DNA of 64,000 nucleotides from Verrucomicrobia bacterium LW23 (GCA_003054695.1 QAZA01000016.1:1-64000); one strand, 5' to 3'. Positions 34,959 through 43,503 are shown, counted from the first letter of the stretch. The notes: generated by a model from the sequence alone, not told the origin. A program made the numbers and translations.

Positions 34959-37004
34959 TTATCGCTCGGTGAAGACGACCATGCCGGTCTGGTGAATGGT
35001 GCTGCCGGAGTCGCCGCGCCAGTTGGTGGTGCCGACGGCGTTGGAGATCTCCAGCCGGCGGATGGAGTGGAAGCCGACACCAGGGTAGCCGCTGTACTCG
35101 GCCGGCACCACGGCGCCGCTGGTGGAGACGAACCCGCCGTACAACTGCGCGCTGTTGGTCGAGCTGCTGTCGATACCAATGCCGGCCGCTACCGTGGTGA
35201 GGCTGCTGGCGTTGTACACGATGCTGTGCACTCGCGCCCGCACCAGCCCCAGGCCGAGCCCGTCGACATACTCCACGCGGCTGGTGCCGGCCGTGGAGGC
35301 GCCGTTGGCTTCGCGCCAGGTGGCGGTGGTGTAATCCCAGTTGTCGGTCGCGTCGGTGGCCCGCAGGGTCGCCTCCACGCGGTTGTACATGTTCCACACC
35401 AGGCGGCGGCTGGCGGAGTCCTCCAGGTAGCCGGAGGCATTCATGCGCACCGTGCCCAGGTAGCGGCGGCTGGCGTCCCCGCTTTTGACGTGGACACCGT
35501 TGAGCGTGGTGAGGGCGGTGGCGCGCGTGGTGTCGTTGGTCCAGGCGGTGCGCTCCAGGGCGATGGCGCCCGAGCTGATATAGCCGAAGATATCGTAGTT
35601 GGTGTTGGCGCTGGTGCCGGTGCTCATGCTCAGCGCCACATAACCGGGGCTGGAGGGGATGGAGAGCGTCTGCCAGGCGGAGCCGTCATAGAGCGACAGG
35701 CGATCGCCCCGGAACGGCACCAGGTAGAGCGTCTGCTGCACGCCGGTCAGGTCCGCCGTCGGTACCGCGTCCGTGCTGGCGCTGATACGCACCTCCGCAA
35801 TGCTGGGCGCGGAGCCCGCAGCCGCCCAGCGCATGCCGGTGCTCTGCGAGCTGTCCGCCGTGAGCACATACCCGTTGGTGCCCACCGCGAGCTTGGCCAC
35901 CGTATTGCTGCCGGTGCCGATGATGATATCGCCCTTGGCGATGGAGGCCACGCCAATGATGGCGCGCCCCGTGGGCGTCAGGTCGGTCGTCGCCGCGCTG
36001 GTGGAGGAGTCGAAAAACGCCACCTTGTCCGTGGCCGCCGTGACGTTGATGAGGTAGCGGCCGCCCGCGCTGATGGAGGTGGTCGCAGCTGTCGAGGTAC
36101 CATCGAAATAGACGACGGCGTTGGCGCTGGCCGTAACGCCCACCAGCGAGCGGCCGCCCACGGTGATGCTGGTCGTCGCGTAGGTGTCGCTGCCCGTGGT
36201 ATAGAGCATCTGATTGGCCGACGTGGAGAGCCCCGCGAGGGACGTGAGCCCCGCGTCCAGCGGCTGGCCGTCGCTGATGCCGTAGCCGCCCAGCGTCGTG
36301 GGCTTGCTGGCCAACGAGGAGAACGAGAGCGTAGCCACGGTGATGGTACCGCCGGAGCTGCTCTGCTGCAGCACCATGCCCGCGCCGCCCGTAGCCGTAA
36401 GATCGATGCCCACGCCGCCGTTGGCCTTGGGCAGGATGCCGGAGACATCCGCCGTCAGCGAGATGCTGCCCAGTGTCCACGTCTCCGCGCCCGTGCGGTG
36501 CGGGATGCCGGTGCCGCTCAGGGCCTCCAGGGCCGCCAGGTCATGCGCCGGCGCGATGGTGATGGAGCCGGATGCGGTGATCGGCCCTCCGGAGGCGGAC
36601 AGCCCCGTGGACGGCGTGATGTCGATACTGGTGACCGTGCCGGTGGAGGCGCCCGGCGTGATCCACGCGCCGATCAGGTTGGTGTCGAACGCGTACACTT
36701 TGCCCGGCGCCGGCGCGTTGGTGGCATTGAGCGCCCAGGGGCTGACCATGTTGGTGACCGCCACCGCGTTGGCCGGCCCGACAAACTGCCCGGCGGTGAC
36801 CGTATTGGACGCCGTGACGCTGTGCAGGTTGGTGATGCTGTTGCCGCCCCAGTTGGCGTCGGCGCGCACCATGCCGCGGAAGATGACATCCGTGAGCGGC
36901 GTGGCCGCGCCCAGCGCTATTGCAGCCAGGAAGGCCAGCGTGAGGATGGCAAGAATCGGCGATCGCGCCGCCGTGGGGCGCCTGGTCAGAGAGAGGTTGG
37001 TCAT
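34959..37004 (-). CDS. Tail fibre-like repetitive protein with N-terminal hydrophobic segment
   Basis: This is a 681-aa Thr/Ser/Gly-rich beta protein with repeats such as GVGIDLTATGGAG, GGRSLVGVTASANAVVYFDG and LINVTAATDKVAFFD, as in trimeric phage fibres. A beta-sandwich-like receptor end spans about 520-681. Unusually, residues 15-33 (SPILAILTLAFLAAIALGAA) look like a signal or membrane segment. It lies upstream of the tape measure instead of at the tail-tip end of the operon. Confidence 0.6.
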   Translation of the reverse strand: MTNLSLTRRPTAARSPILAILTLAFLAAIALGAATPLTDVIFRGMVRADANWGGNSITNLHSVTASNTVTAGQFVGPANAVAVTNMVSPWALNATNAPAPGKVYAFDTNLIGAWITPGASTGTVTSIDITPSTGLSASGGPITASGSITIAPAHDLAALEALSGTGIPHRTGAETWTLGSISLTADVSGILPKANGGVGIDLTATGGAGMVLQQSSSGGTITVATLSFSSLASKPTTLGGYGISDGQPLDAGLTSLAGLSTSANQMLYTTGSDTYATTSITVGGRSLVGVTASANAVVYFDGTSTAATTSISAGGRYLINVTAATDKVAFFDSSTSAATTDLTPTGRAIIGVASIAKGDIIIGTGSNTVAKLAVGTNGYVLTADSSQSTGMRWAAAGSAPSIAEVRISASTDAVPTADLTGVQQTLYLVPFRGDRLSLYDGSAWQTLSIPSSPGYVALSMSTGTSANTNYDIFGYISSGAIALERTAWTNDTTRATALTTLNGVHVKSGDASRRYLGTVRMNASGYLEDSASRRLVWNMYNRVEATLRATDATDNWDYTTATWREANGASTAGTSRVEYVDGLGLGLVRARVHSIVYNASSLTTVAAGIGIDSSSTNSAQLYGGFVSTSGAVVPAEYSGYPGVGFHSIRRLEISNAVGTTNWRGDSGSTIHQTGMVVFTER

Positions 37005-37019
37005 AGAGAGAGGGGAAAA

Positions 37020-37859
37020 TCAGGGGTTAACGACGACATGCCACACCAGCATGTAGTTGGCGCTGTCAGTGGGGCCGTTCAACAGGGCGGTAAAGCCCTC
37101 ATCTGTCTGCGCGCCCAGGGTAACGGGCCACAGGCGCAGCGGGTCCGGGTCACTCGCGTTGCGCACGTACCAGCTCAGCAGGTGCCAGGCGGCGGAGATC
37201 TTGGGCACAGCAAACTCCACCGCCACACTCTCGGCGCCGTTGGCGATCGCCGTCTCGCCGTACTCGTACGACTCGGTAGCCGCTCCGCCCAGTGCGGCCA
37301 GCAGCTGCGCCGTGCTCACCTTGTCCGCCACCAAGGCCGTCGTTTCCGCCGCCGTCAGGTAGGTGGGATCATTGGTCGGTGGTGTGCCAGCCACGCCCGC
37401 GTTGTCTTCCTTCACCGACAGCGTGGAGACCCCCAGCGTGATGGCGTAGCCCTCCGAGGTCACCACGCTGAACGTCATCCAGAGCTCTGCACTCGCCTGC
37501 CCGCCCAGGGACAGGTTGGTTTCCGCCGCCGTCAGCGGCACTACCGCGTGCTGGCCGGTGCCGGCTTCCCATGCCTCACTGGTCAGCGCCGCAAAGCTGT
37601 CGATCGTCTTGGAGATGACCGGCGCAGCCCCGCTGGTCTGCGAGGCCTTGGCCTCAATCGTCAGCGAGGTAATGTTGGTCACATCCACCACCTCCGGCGG
37701 GGCGTTGTTGGGCCGCGCCAGGAAGACGCCGACCTCCAGCTGCACGTCGTTGCCGCGCCAGATTTCGGGCGTGGTGCCAGTCAGGTGGTTGGTGACCTTG
37801 CCGTCCTTGCCGTAGATGACCTGCATGCGCAGGCGGGCGCGGGTGAGTTGCGGGGGCAT
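37020..37859 (-). CDS. Phage tail protein (fibre/BppU-like)
   Basis: This is a 279-aa beta-rich protein. The N-terminal half (TPEIWRGNDVQLEVGVFL, ITSLTIEAKAS) resembles BppU-like baseplate upper proteins of siphophages, followed by a linker and a C-terminal beta domain. It sits directly before the fibre-like gene and probably forms part of the same appendage. Confidence 0.55.
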   Translation of the reverse strand: MPPQLTRARLRMQVIYGKDGKVTNHLTGTTPEIWRGNDVQLEVGVFLARPNNAPPEVVDVTNITSLTIEAKASQTSGAAPVISKTIDSFAALTSEAWEAGTGQHAVVPLTAAETNLSLGGQASAELWMTFSVVTSEGYAITLGVSTLSVKEDNAGVAGTPPTNDPTYLTAAETTALVADKVSTAQLLAALGGAATESYEYGETAIANGAESVAVEFAVPKISAAWHLLSWYVRNASDPDPLRLWPVTLGAQTDEGFTALLNGPTDSANYMLVWHVVVNP

Positions 37860-37901
37860 TGCAGTGGGAGTGCAGGCAGGGGGTTAGAACAGGCGGAGCG
37901 A

Positions 37902-38318
37902 TTAGGACGAGGGGGGCGAGCTCAGAAACACGCCGCCGCGCAGCTGGTAGGTGTGCAGGGTCGTCAGGCCCGAGTAGCCGCTACGCGGTGTGAGCATAGC
38001 GCCGGCCAGATAGGCACTGGCCTCCTGCCCGCCGCTGGGGTTGCGCACGCGGATCGTCACCAATCCGCGCCGCGGCACGTCCCGTTCATGAGTGATGAGC
38101 CAGAACTCCGCCGCCATCAGCGAGGCATGCAGCCGCGACACCGTAAACGACATCGTGGTCTGCCGGTTTTCCCGGTCGTAAAACTGGGTACTGGCCCCCC
38201 GGATGAGCTGCACCATCTGCTCGGCGTCCACGCCGGAGATGTCGAACTGGTCCGGCCCGGTCACCACCAGGGCGTCCACGTCGTTGGCCAGCTCGTAGTT
38301 GTTGATGGTGATGCGCAC
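37902..38318 (-). CDS. Phage protein, unknown
   Basis: This is a 138-aa protein starting with GTG (38316-38318). It is predicted to be a beta-sandwich with RQTTMSFTVSRLHASLMAAEFWLITHE, similar in style to small tail proteins. It belongs to the tail operon. Confidence 0.6.
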   Translation of the reverse strand: MRITINNYELANDVDALVVTGPDQFDISGVDAEQMVQLIRGASTQFYDRENRQTTMSFTVSRLHASLMAAEFWLITHERDVPRRGLVTIRVRNPSGGQEASAYLAGAMLTPRSGYSGLTTLHTYQLRGGVFLSSPPSS

Positions 38319-38327
38319 GGCAGGTGA

Positions 38328-38492
38328 TCAGTTCCGGCAGATTTCGTCCCAGGAGATGTCCCGGTGGCAGTTGTCGCAGATGCAAATCCCCTCGGTATCG
38401 GGGTGATAGAGGTCTCCCTCCAGGATGGGCTGGCCGCAGTTTTCGCAGGCGGCCACCTCCTCGGCCGGCCCGTCGCTCAGCCCGTCGCTCAT
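38328..38492 (-). CDS. 54-aa zinc-ribbon-like phage protein
   Basis: A short frame encodes CENCGQPI and CICDNCHRD, two CxxC-type knuckles that suggest one zinc site, in a 54-residue acidic protein. Its ATG overlaps the stop of the upstream gene (ATGA, 38489-38492) and its stop lies 9 bp before the next gene. That tight packing supports it as real. Confidence 0.7.
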   Translation of the reverse strand: MSDGLSDGPAEEVAACENCGQPILEGDLYHPDTEGICICDNCHRDISWDEICRN

Positions 38493-38989
38493 ACGCCCGC
38501 CGCCGTCGCGTCGTCGTAGTTGTCGCTGTCGGCCTTGCTCGGCTTCAGGCCGGCCTGCTGCTTGATGCGGATGATCAGCAGGTACAGCGCGGCCTGGGGG
38601 CGGCCCGCATGCACGGCCTCGCAGCGCGGCCCCTGGTCGGCCACAATGGCGTCCAGGTCCTTGCCCTGGGCCTTCACCAGTAGCTCCAGCTTGGCCCAGC
38701 GGCCGGCCTTGGCGGGGTGGCGCGAGGCGGCGTCGTAGGCCTCCACCAGGCGCGGGCGCCAGCCGGCGGTGTATTGCCGGCGGCGCTCGGCCTCGGCGGC
38801 GCGGGCGGCTTCCTCGGGGGCCACCTCCGGCGTCGCCACGGTCATGCCCGTGAGGATGGTGGGTGGATCTTCAAGCGGGTGAGGCTCAGGGAGGCGGCCC
38901 GCGGAGCTGCTTACCTCCACCACCACGGGCGAGGATACAGGCGCAGCCTCTGCTGCAGCCGCAACTTTCGACGTTTTACCTTTGGACAT
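38489..38989 (-). CDS. Possible tail assembly chaperone
   Basis: This is a 166-aa protein with an Ala/Ser/Pro-rich N-terminal half and a helical C-terminal half (KLELLVKAQGKDLDAIVADQGPR, ALYLLIIRIKQQAG). Position between tail tube and tape measure is that of gpG-like chaperones. No slippery sequence was identified. The ATG at 38987-38989 is chosen; upstream residues are unlike protein. Confidence 0.5.
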   Translation of the reverse strand: MSKGKTSKVAAAAEAAPVSSPVVVEVSSSAGRLPEPHPLEDPPTILTGMTVATPEVAPEEAARAAEAERRRQYTAGWRPRLVEAYDAASRHPAKAGRWAKLELLVKAQGKDLDAIVADQGPRCEAVHAGRPQAALYLLIIRIKQQAGLKPSKADSDNYDDATAAGV

Positions 38990-38990
38990 G

Positions 38991-39305
38991 TTAGTGATAG
39001 GGCGGGGGTTGGGGGGAAGGGGTGGTGGACGAAGAGGCGGGGCTAAACGCCAGCTTGCCGCTGACGTAGGAGATGCGGACATCGGGCTCCGCCTCCTGCA
39101 TGGAGCCGAGCTGGTCGCGGAACTCGTCTTCCGCGCTGCGGCTGGCGCTCACCACCATGAGCTGCACCTTGCCCTGGCGGATGTCCGGCACGATGTGGAC
39201 GCCGGGCACCACGCTTTTGCCCAGGTCGCGGGTGACGCGCAGCAGCTCGTCCACGCCGCGCTGCGCGGCGATCTGCGCGTCCCGCAGACGTTCGAGGGGG
39301 TTCAT
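38991..39305 (-). CDS. Phage tail protein, unknown
   Basis: This is a 104-aa protein, mixed helix and strand (MNPLERLRDAQIAAQRGVDELLRV, KVQLMVVSASRSAEDEFRDQLG), with a Ser/Pro-rich end. It follows the tail tube stop by a TGACATG junction. Role is unknown. Confidence 0.6.
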   Translation of the reverse strand: MNPLERLRDAQIAAQRGVDELLRVTRDLGKSVVPGVHIVPDIRQGKVQLMVVSASRSAEDEFRDQLGSMQEAEPDVRISYVSGKLAFSPASSSTTPSPQPPPYH

Positions 39306-39306
39306 G

Positions 39307-40248
39307 TCAGGGCTCCTCAGGTGCCTCAGTGGCGATCAGCGCCAGCGGGTTGGGCGCGCCGGCCGTGTAGCTGCGCGTGGCCACCCACTCCAGCTGGCCA
39401 ATGAGCATGCTGGAGCGGCCGTATTGCAGGGGGCTGGTCTTGAGCGCAGCGCCGTACACCGCGATGTACACGCCCGTGCCGGTGATAATCAGGTCCATTG
39501 CGCTGGCGTTGAGCGAGCGGCCGCGCGCGGCACCAGCGCCCTGCACCAGGGCCTTGGCCAGCAGATCGCTCTTGGAGATACCGATGGGCTGGGCTTTGAC
39601 GGACACATCCAGCGCGTTGAGCCGCTTGGTAATGATGCCGTCCTTGTCTGTTTTGACGTCGGTAAGGCCCAGGTTCCACTCCAGGGTGAATCCCTCCATC
39701 GTGGACATATTATTCCACGGCGCGTCCCCGCCCCAGGCCAGCGTGTAGCTCTGCACCAACACGTCGTCCGGATCAAACGTGGCGTCGGTCAGCGCCTCAT
39801 CGGCCAGCGTCCAGCGCGAGGCGGCGTCCGTGCGCTCGGTGTTGTTCTTGACGAAAGAGGTGAACTCCACATCACCAAAAATCGTTTTCTCCGCGCTGCC
39901 GATGATGTTGGGCATCTTGGTGATCGCCGCGTTGTGCAGCGTCAGTTTCCGGCCCTCAAACGTGTGGATGACCAGGGCCTTGTCGGCACCGGTAATGTGG
40001 CGGCCGATCGGCAGCGTCAGGTAGGGGAACAGTACGCTGAGCGCCTCAAACTCGCCGGCCGGGGTAAACGATACGGTGATGATGTCGTCGAGCACACGCT
40101 CATCCACCTTGCCGTCCCGCTCCACCTCAATGGGCAGGGTGTTTTTAGTGATGTTGAGCGTGATGTCGCCCTTGCTGTAGAAGGTCGCCCCGTCGTATTT
40201 GACCAGGGCTGGCCCCCCTATAGGGATAGTTGTGACGTCGATTGCCAT
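39307..40248 (-). CDS. Major tail tube protein
   Basis: This is a 313-aa beta-rich protein with ALVKYDGATFYSKGDITLNI and EFTSFVKNN, in the style of siphophage tail tube subunits, and it lies at the normal position between head-tail completion genes and tape measure. It lacks the size and features of a contractile sheath, and no sheath gene is found nearby. Confidence 0.7.
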   Translation of the reverse strand: MAIDVTTIPIGGPALVKYDGATFYSKGDITLNITKNTLPIEVERDGKVDERVLDDIITVSFTPAGEFEALSVLFPYLTLPIGRHITGADKALVIHTFEGRKLTLHNAAITKMPNIIGSAEKTIFGDVEFTSFVKNNTERTDAASRWTLADEALTDATFDPDDVLVQSYTLAWGGDAPWNNMSTMEGFTLEWNLGLTDVKTDKDGIITKRLNALDVSVKAQPIGISKSDLLAKALVQGAGAARGRSLNASAMDLIITGTGVYIAVYGAALKTSPLQYGRSSMLIGQLEWVATRSYTAGAPNPLALIATEAPEEP

Positions 40249-40298
40249 GGGTGATGGGGGTGATGGAGTTGGATGTGGTGGTGGTTAAACGCGGGGGG

Positions 40299-41012
40299 TT
40301 AGAACCGGAGCCGGCGGATGTCGCTACCGGCCTTGCCGTCCGCATAAGCAGCGGCGCGGACGGTATCGGCGCCCTCCGGCAGGGCGAACGGAACCGTGTA
40401 GAGGGTGGCGGTGGCCCCGTCGGGACGAGGAAAGGAGCCGTCGGTGGTGTACCAGAGCTGCGCGCCGGCCGGCCCGGTGATCTCCACCGCGCCGGCTGTG
40501 CCGAGGATGGCAGGCGCGGCCCAGCGCACCTCCGGCTGAATGCCGGCGTCCAGGCCCAGTGACACCTCGTAGACAATGGCGCCCGGCACGTCCTTGTTGG
40601 GCTGGATCGGCCGCTCGGTGGCGGTGAGCACGTGGCCGTAGCCAGGGCTCCACAGATGCAGGGTAAGGAGCACGTGCAGGGCGATCTGCTCCGCGCTCTT
40701 GAGCGTGCCCTTGGCCGGGTCCATGTTGTACATGGGCACCTCGGCCACGCGCACAGTGACGATGGCCGAGAGGTACGGCCCGGGCACCCCACGGTGGGGG
40801 CAGCCGGCCGAGGGCATGAGGACCATGACGCTGGCGCCGCGCTTGCCGCCCTTCTCGCGCAGGCCGGTAAGCGATTCGGTGATCGACTGCTCAATCTGCA
40901 GCGCCGTGCCCTTGTCGCGCGGACGCAGCAGCTCCACGGGGATATCCGCAAAGTACGGGTGCGCCAGCAGTCGCTCGTGCACGTCGGACTGGATGGTTTC
41001 AAAGAGGCTCAC
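40299..41012 (-). CDS. Tail completion/terminator-like protein with chitobiase-type C-terminal domain
   Basis: This is a 237-aa protein. Residues 1-165 resemble tail-terminator/minor tail proteins (SAIVTVRVAEVPMYN, IALHVLLTLHLWSPGYG). Residues 172-237 match the CHB_HEX_C/FN3-associated repeat (GAQLWYTTDGSFPRPDGATATLYTVPF), a small module usually attached to carbohydrate-active or surface proteins. The start is GTG, overlapping the upstream stop as GTGA. Confidence 0.6.
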   Translation of the reverse strand: MSLFETIQSDVHERLLAHPYFADIPVELLRPRDKGTALQIEQSITESLTGLREKGGKRGASVMVLMPSAGCPHRGVPGPYLSAIVTVRVAEVPMYNMDPAKGTLKSAEQIALHVLLTLHLWSPGYGHVLTATERPIQPNKDVPGAIVYEVSLGLDAGIQPEVRWAAPAILGTAGAVEITGPAGAQLWYTTDGSFPRPDGATATLYTVPFALPEGADTVRAAAYADGKAGSDIRRLRF

Positions 41013-41587
41013 AGGGCCACCCCCATGCGCGCCAGCGCCTGGCCGATTTCCAGCGTGTTGGCCGCCATAATCTCTGTGTCCGTGGGCAGGATGGACTCGT
41101 CAGCCTCCTGCACCACGCGCTTGCGCAGCCAGAACATCACGCGGTTGGTCCCCTTTTTAAGAAACGCCGCAAAATACTGGCCGGAGATGTTCCACCCCGC
41201 AAAGCGCAGGTCCGCAAACATCTCCTTGGCCGTCTTGCCGTAGGACTCACGGCTGGCCGGGATCGCCAGCCAGCTCTTGCCCGGGCCTGGCTTGATCTCC
41301 CCGCCAAACCGGCGTTGCATGGTGGGGGCAGGGACGCCCACCAGGGCCTCCTCATCCGTCGCGTAGGCAAACACGCCGGCCGCCTGCCCCACCCAAAAGT
41401 TGGAGGTGGGCGCACCCATCTTGTTGCGGTTGGTCGCCGCCAGGCCCCACAGGTGATCCTGGATCACACGGGCGGTGGACTCCGCCACGCGCTGGTGCAT
41501 TTCGGCCCGGGGGAAGCCCCGCCCGCCCAGCCGGCGCAGCAGCGCCGTGGCGTTGTCTTTAATGTCGAGGGATGCGGTTAGTGCCAT
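41009..41587 (-). CDS. Phage virion morphogenesis/head-tail protein
   Basis: This is a 192-aa protein with LTASLDIKDNATALLRRLG at the start and a mixed fold ending FLKKGTNRVMFWLRKRV, similar in style to gpG-morphogenesis or HK97 gp10-like head-tail proteins. GGAGGGG precedes the ATG at 41585-41587. A terminator-like hairpin of the dispersed repeat lies just upstream. Confidence 0.6.
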   Translation of the reverse strand: MALTASLDIKDNATALLRRLGGRGFPRAEMHQRVAESTARVIQDHLWGLAATNRNKMGAPTSNFWVGQAAGVFAYATDEEALVGVPAPTMQRRFGGEIKPGPGKSWLAIPASRESYGKTAKEMFADLRFAGWNISGQYFAAFLKKGTNRVMFWLRKRVVQEADESILPTDTEIMAANTLEIGQALARMGVAL

Positions 41588-41592
41588 CCCCT

Positions 41593-41660
41593 CCATCCAA
41601 ACAAAAATCCCCCGCACCGTCTTACGATGCGGGGGATACAGGGGATGCGGGGGAAACTAT
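41593..41660 (-). repeat. Dispersed phage repeat, copy A: CCCCYGYAT tandem units plus terminator-like hairpin
   Basis: Read on the minus strand, three CCCC[CT]G[CT]AT units run into a hairpin CCCCCGCA/TGCGGGGG (stem 41609-41616 with 41628-41635) followed by ATTTTTGTTT, a good intrinsic terminator shape. It ends the small-gene pair upstream and lies 5 bp before the ATG region of the next gene. Copies B (54563-54630) and C (49931-49977) share the core. Confidence 0.7.
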
Positions 41661-41869
41661 TTTGCGAGCCGCACACATTCCCGCTCGATTAACGCGTCCA
41701 GAATCTCCCCTTTACTGACGACATGGCCGTCCGCGGACTGAGCCTGCGCGAGTTTTACCAGGTCGTTGAGGCGCAGGAGGGTGATGGGTTTGACCCGGCA
41801 AGTCATCGCCTTGGTGTCGCGGGCGGGGCGCCCGCTGTTGGCGCGGCGCCCCCCGTGGCAGGCAGCCAT
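41657..41869 (-). CDS. Small ribbon-helix-helix-like phage protein
   Basis: This is a 70-aa basic protein. MTCRVKPITLLRLNDLV followed by SKGEILDALIERE fits an RHH DNA-binding fold (strand, helix, turn, helix). Its start shares one base with the upstream stop (TGATG). It may regulate late genes or its own operon. Confidence 0.55.
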   Translation of the reverse strand: MAACHGGRRANSGRPARDTKAMTCRVKPITLLRLNDLVKLAQAQSADGHVVSKGEILDALIERECVRLAK

Positions 41870-42060
41870 CAGGCCTCGTCCTCCTGCAGGCGGCGGGCGA
41901 TTTCGCCGTTCCGCACCTCGAAGCGCAGGCTGCGCTCGCCCTCCTTCCATACCGCCACACCACCGTTGAAGCGGTACTGCCTGGCGGCGGCCTCGTGGCT
42001 GGCCGCATTCACCGTCACCACGTTGCCCGAATCGTCGCAGAGATTGAAAGTTGTGTTCAT
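41869..42060 (-). CDS. Small phage protein, unknown
   Basis: This is a 63-aa beta-rich protein (MNTTFNLCDDSGNVVTVNAAS, GGVAVWKEGERSLRFEVRNG). It is coupled to the RHH-like gene that follows and resembles short phage proteins with a compact barrel. Function is unknown. Confidence 0.55.
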   Translation of the reverse strand: MNTTFNLCDDSGNVVTVNAASHEAAARQYRFNGGVAVWKEGERSLRFEVRNGEIARRLQEDEA

Positions 42061-42144
42061 GAGAGAAGTATCGGCCGGAATCTTGATTTATGCAAGTATT
42101 TTTCAAGATTATTTTTCGAGCTCCTCATACCTCATACGGCCACC

Positions 42145-43002
42145 TCATGCTGCCAGTGCCAGCCAAAGATTGGCCAGGCGCTGCAGGCGACACTGAGCGT
42201 ATTGAGCCTCCCGATTGGTGAGTTGCACCTGGACTGGCGCCACCACGGCACCGGGCCGGATGACCCCCAGTTCCTCCGCCTCCGTCCGGGGCACCTTGCG
42301 CTGGCCCATGCCGCTGCCCAGGGCGTAGGGCTCGTACGGGTGGCCCAGATCGGAGATGGCCGCCCAGATGCCGCTATTGACCTCGGCCATCATGTGCTTG
42401 GCCGGCCCGTAAAACCGGCCGCCGGCCGCATGCCAGCGGCGCGGCCAGAAGTCGCCGCCCCAGGCGATCGCCGCCCCTGGGGTGAACGGATCGGCCCCGG
42501 GCACCGCCCCGCGCGGCACCCGGCGGGGGGAGACGCGCACCAGCTCGCGCACCGGGTACATGTCGAGCATCACCGGGTCCTGCGCCCGCTGGTAAGCGCC
42601 CAGGGCCGCGTTCATACGGATCTGGGTGTCCAGGATGAGGTTAAGCCGGCGATCGCTGCTCAGATCCTGCACTGTGCCCTCTGTACCTTTCTTCGGCGTG
42701 TAGCCGATGCTCTGCAGGTAGGCCTTGAGCTCCGTCCGGGCGGTTGCCCGGCCCTCCAGCTGCCCGCGCGGAGCGGGGAAGGCGCCGCCCTTGCCCTCCT
42801 GGGAGATGATCCGGTCGAGCTTCTCCTGCAGCAGTATGAGAAAGTGCCGATCCAGCACACCGGCCGAGAACAGCGCGTTTTGCTTAAGCGCGGCCGGCCA
42901 CGCCTCAATCTGGGCGCTGGTGGCCGAGGTGGGCAGCAGCCGGCGCACGCGCACCGACTGCACCGCCTGGGCAAACTGGATGGGCCGGCCAAACTTGGGC
43001 AT
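42145..43002 (-). CDS. Phage head protein, unknown
   Basis: This is a 285-aa protein in the head-tail joining segment. CCAGGAGCTTTTT before the ATG gives the start at 43000-43002. It contains FAQAVQSVRVRRLLPTSATSAQIEAW and RHFLILLQEKLDRII. A conserved-looking GGDFWPRRWHAAGGRFYGPAKHM lies in the second half. I do not recognise a family. Confidence 0.6.
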   Translation of the reverse strand: MPKFGRPIQFAQAVQSVRVRRLLPTSATSAQIEAWPAALKQNALFSAGVLDRHFLILLQEKLDRIISQEGKGGAFPAPRGQLEGRATARTELKAYLQSIGYTPKKGTEGTVQDLSSDRRLNLILDTQIRMNAALGAYQRAQDPVMLDMYPVRELVRVSPRRVPRGAVPGADPFTPGAAIAWGGDFWPRRWHAAGGRFYGPAKHMMAEVNSGIWAAISDLGHPYEPYALGSGMGQRKVPRTEAEELGVIRPGAVVAPVQVQLTNREAQYAQCRLQRLANLWLALAA

Positions 43003-43015
43003 AAAAAGCTCCTGG

Positions 43016-43114
43016 CTACTCCGTAAACTGCGCCCAGACAAACACGGCCAGGGCCAGCACCATCAGCACAACGCACACCACTAGCAATGGAGGCAATGGA
43101 GGCAGAGGCATCAT
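43016..43114 (-). CDS. 32-aa single-pass membrane peptide
   Basis: A short frame reads MMPLPPLPPLLVVCVVLMVL followed by ALAVFVWAQFTE. Nearly the whole peptide is one hydrophobic helix after a Pro-Leu repeat. The ATG overlaps the upstream stop (ATGA at 43111-43114) and the stop lies 13 bp before the next gene start, so packing supports translation. Role is unknown. Confidence 0.55.
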   Translation of the reverse strand: MMPLPPLPPLLVVCVVLMVLALAVFVWAQFTE

Positions 43115-43503
43115 TCCTGTGCCTCCGCTCCGGAGGGCCGCACCTCAAGATAGCGGTGCAGGCACTCCACCGCCAGGGTAATGGCCTCCCACAGGTCCAC
43201 CCCCCACCCGCCATAGACAGGCGCGCCGTCCCAGTTAGAGCGGCAGGTGATCAGGGATCCGCGAATACGAATCACCCCCAGCAGGCGCCTGGCCCGGAAC
43301 ACCTGGTAGCCGCAAGGCACAGGGCACAGGTAGCAGTCCCCTACATGGCCGTACGGCAACGCCTGCTCGATGCGCTGGCGATGCAGCGCGGCCATGATGA
43401 TGATATGCTCGCCTGGCACGTTGGCTTTCCAGGCCGCCCAGGTGTTGAGCTTGGCGTCATCGGCGTCGTCGTGGCGGTCGTCGTGGGCGGGGTGCGTGCT
43501 CAC
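43111..43503 (-). CDS. Phage protein, unknown
   Basis: This is a 130-aa protein starting at GTG with GAAAGG upstream; the GTGA overlap with the previous stop decides the start. It has YLCPVPCGYQVF (possible metal pair) and a C-terminal helix (WEAITLAVECLHRYLEV). Function is unknown. Confidence 0.55.
   Translation of the reverse strand: MSTHPAHDDRHDDADDAKLNTWAAWKANVPGEHIIIMAALHRQRIEQALPYGHVGDCYLCPVPCGYQVFRARRLLGVIRIRGSLITCRSNWDGAPVYGGWGVDLWEAITLAVECLHRYLEVRPSGAEAQE

Noticed and set aside
31191-38327. Very long plus-strand open frames (over 1,000 codons) opposite the tail genes
   Set aside because: They are shadows of GC-rich minus-strand genes: composition is Gly/Ala/Arg/His-rich without domains, while the minus strand reads as coherent tail proteins with coupled starts.
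40668-40680. CACGTG sites inside phage genes (for example GAGCACGTGCAG)
   Set aside because: They lack the TTGTG arms and lie within coding sequence of the prophage; expected by chance in GC-rich DNA.
39307-41012. Contractile tail (sheath) module
   Set aside because: No gene of sheath size or pattern exists between head and tape measure, and no baseplate J/W genes follow; a non-contractile tail is more likely.
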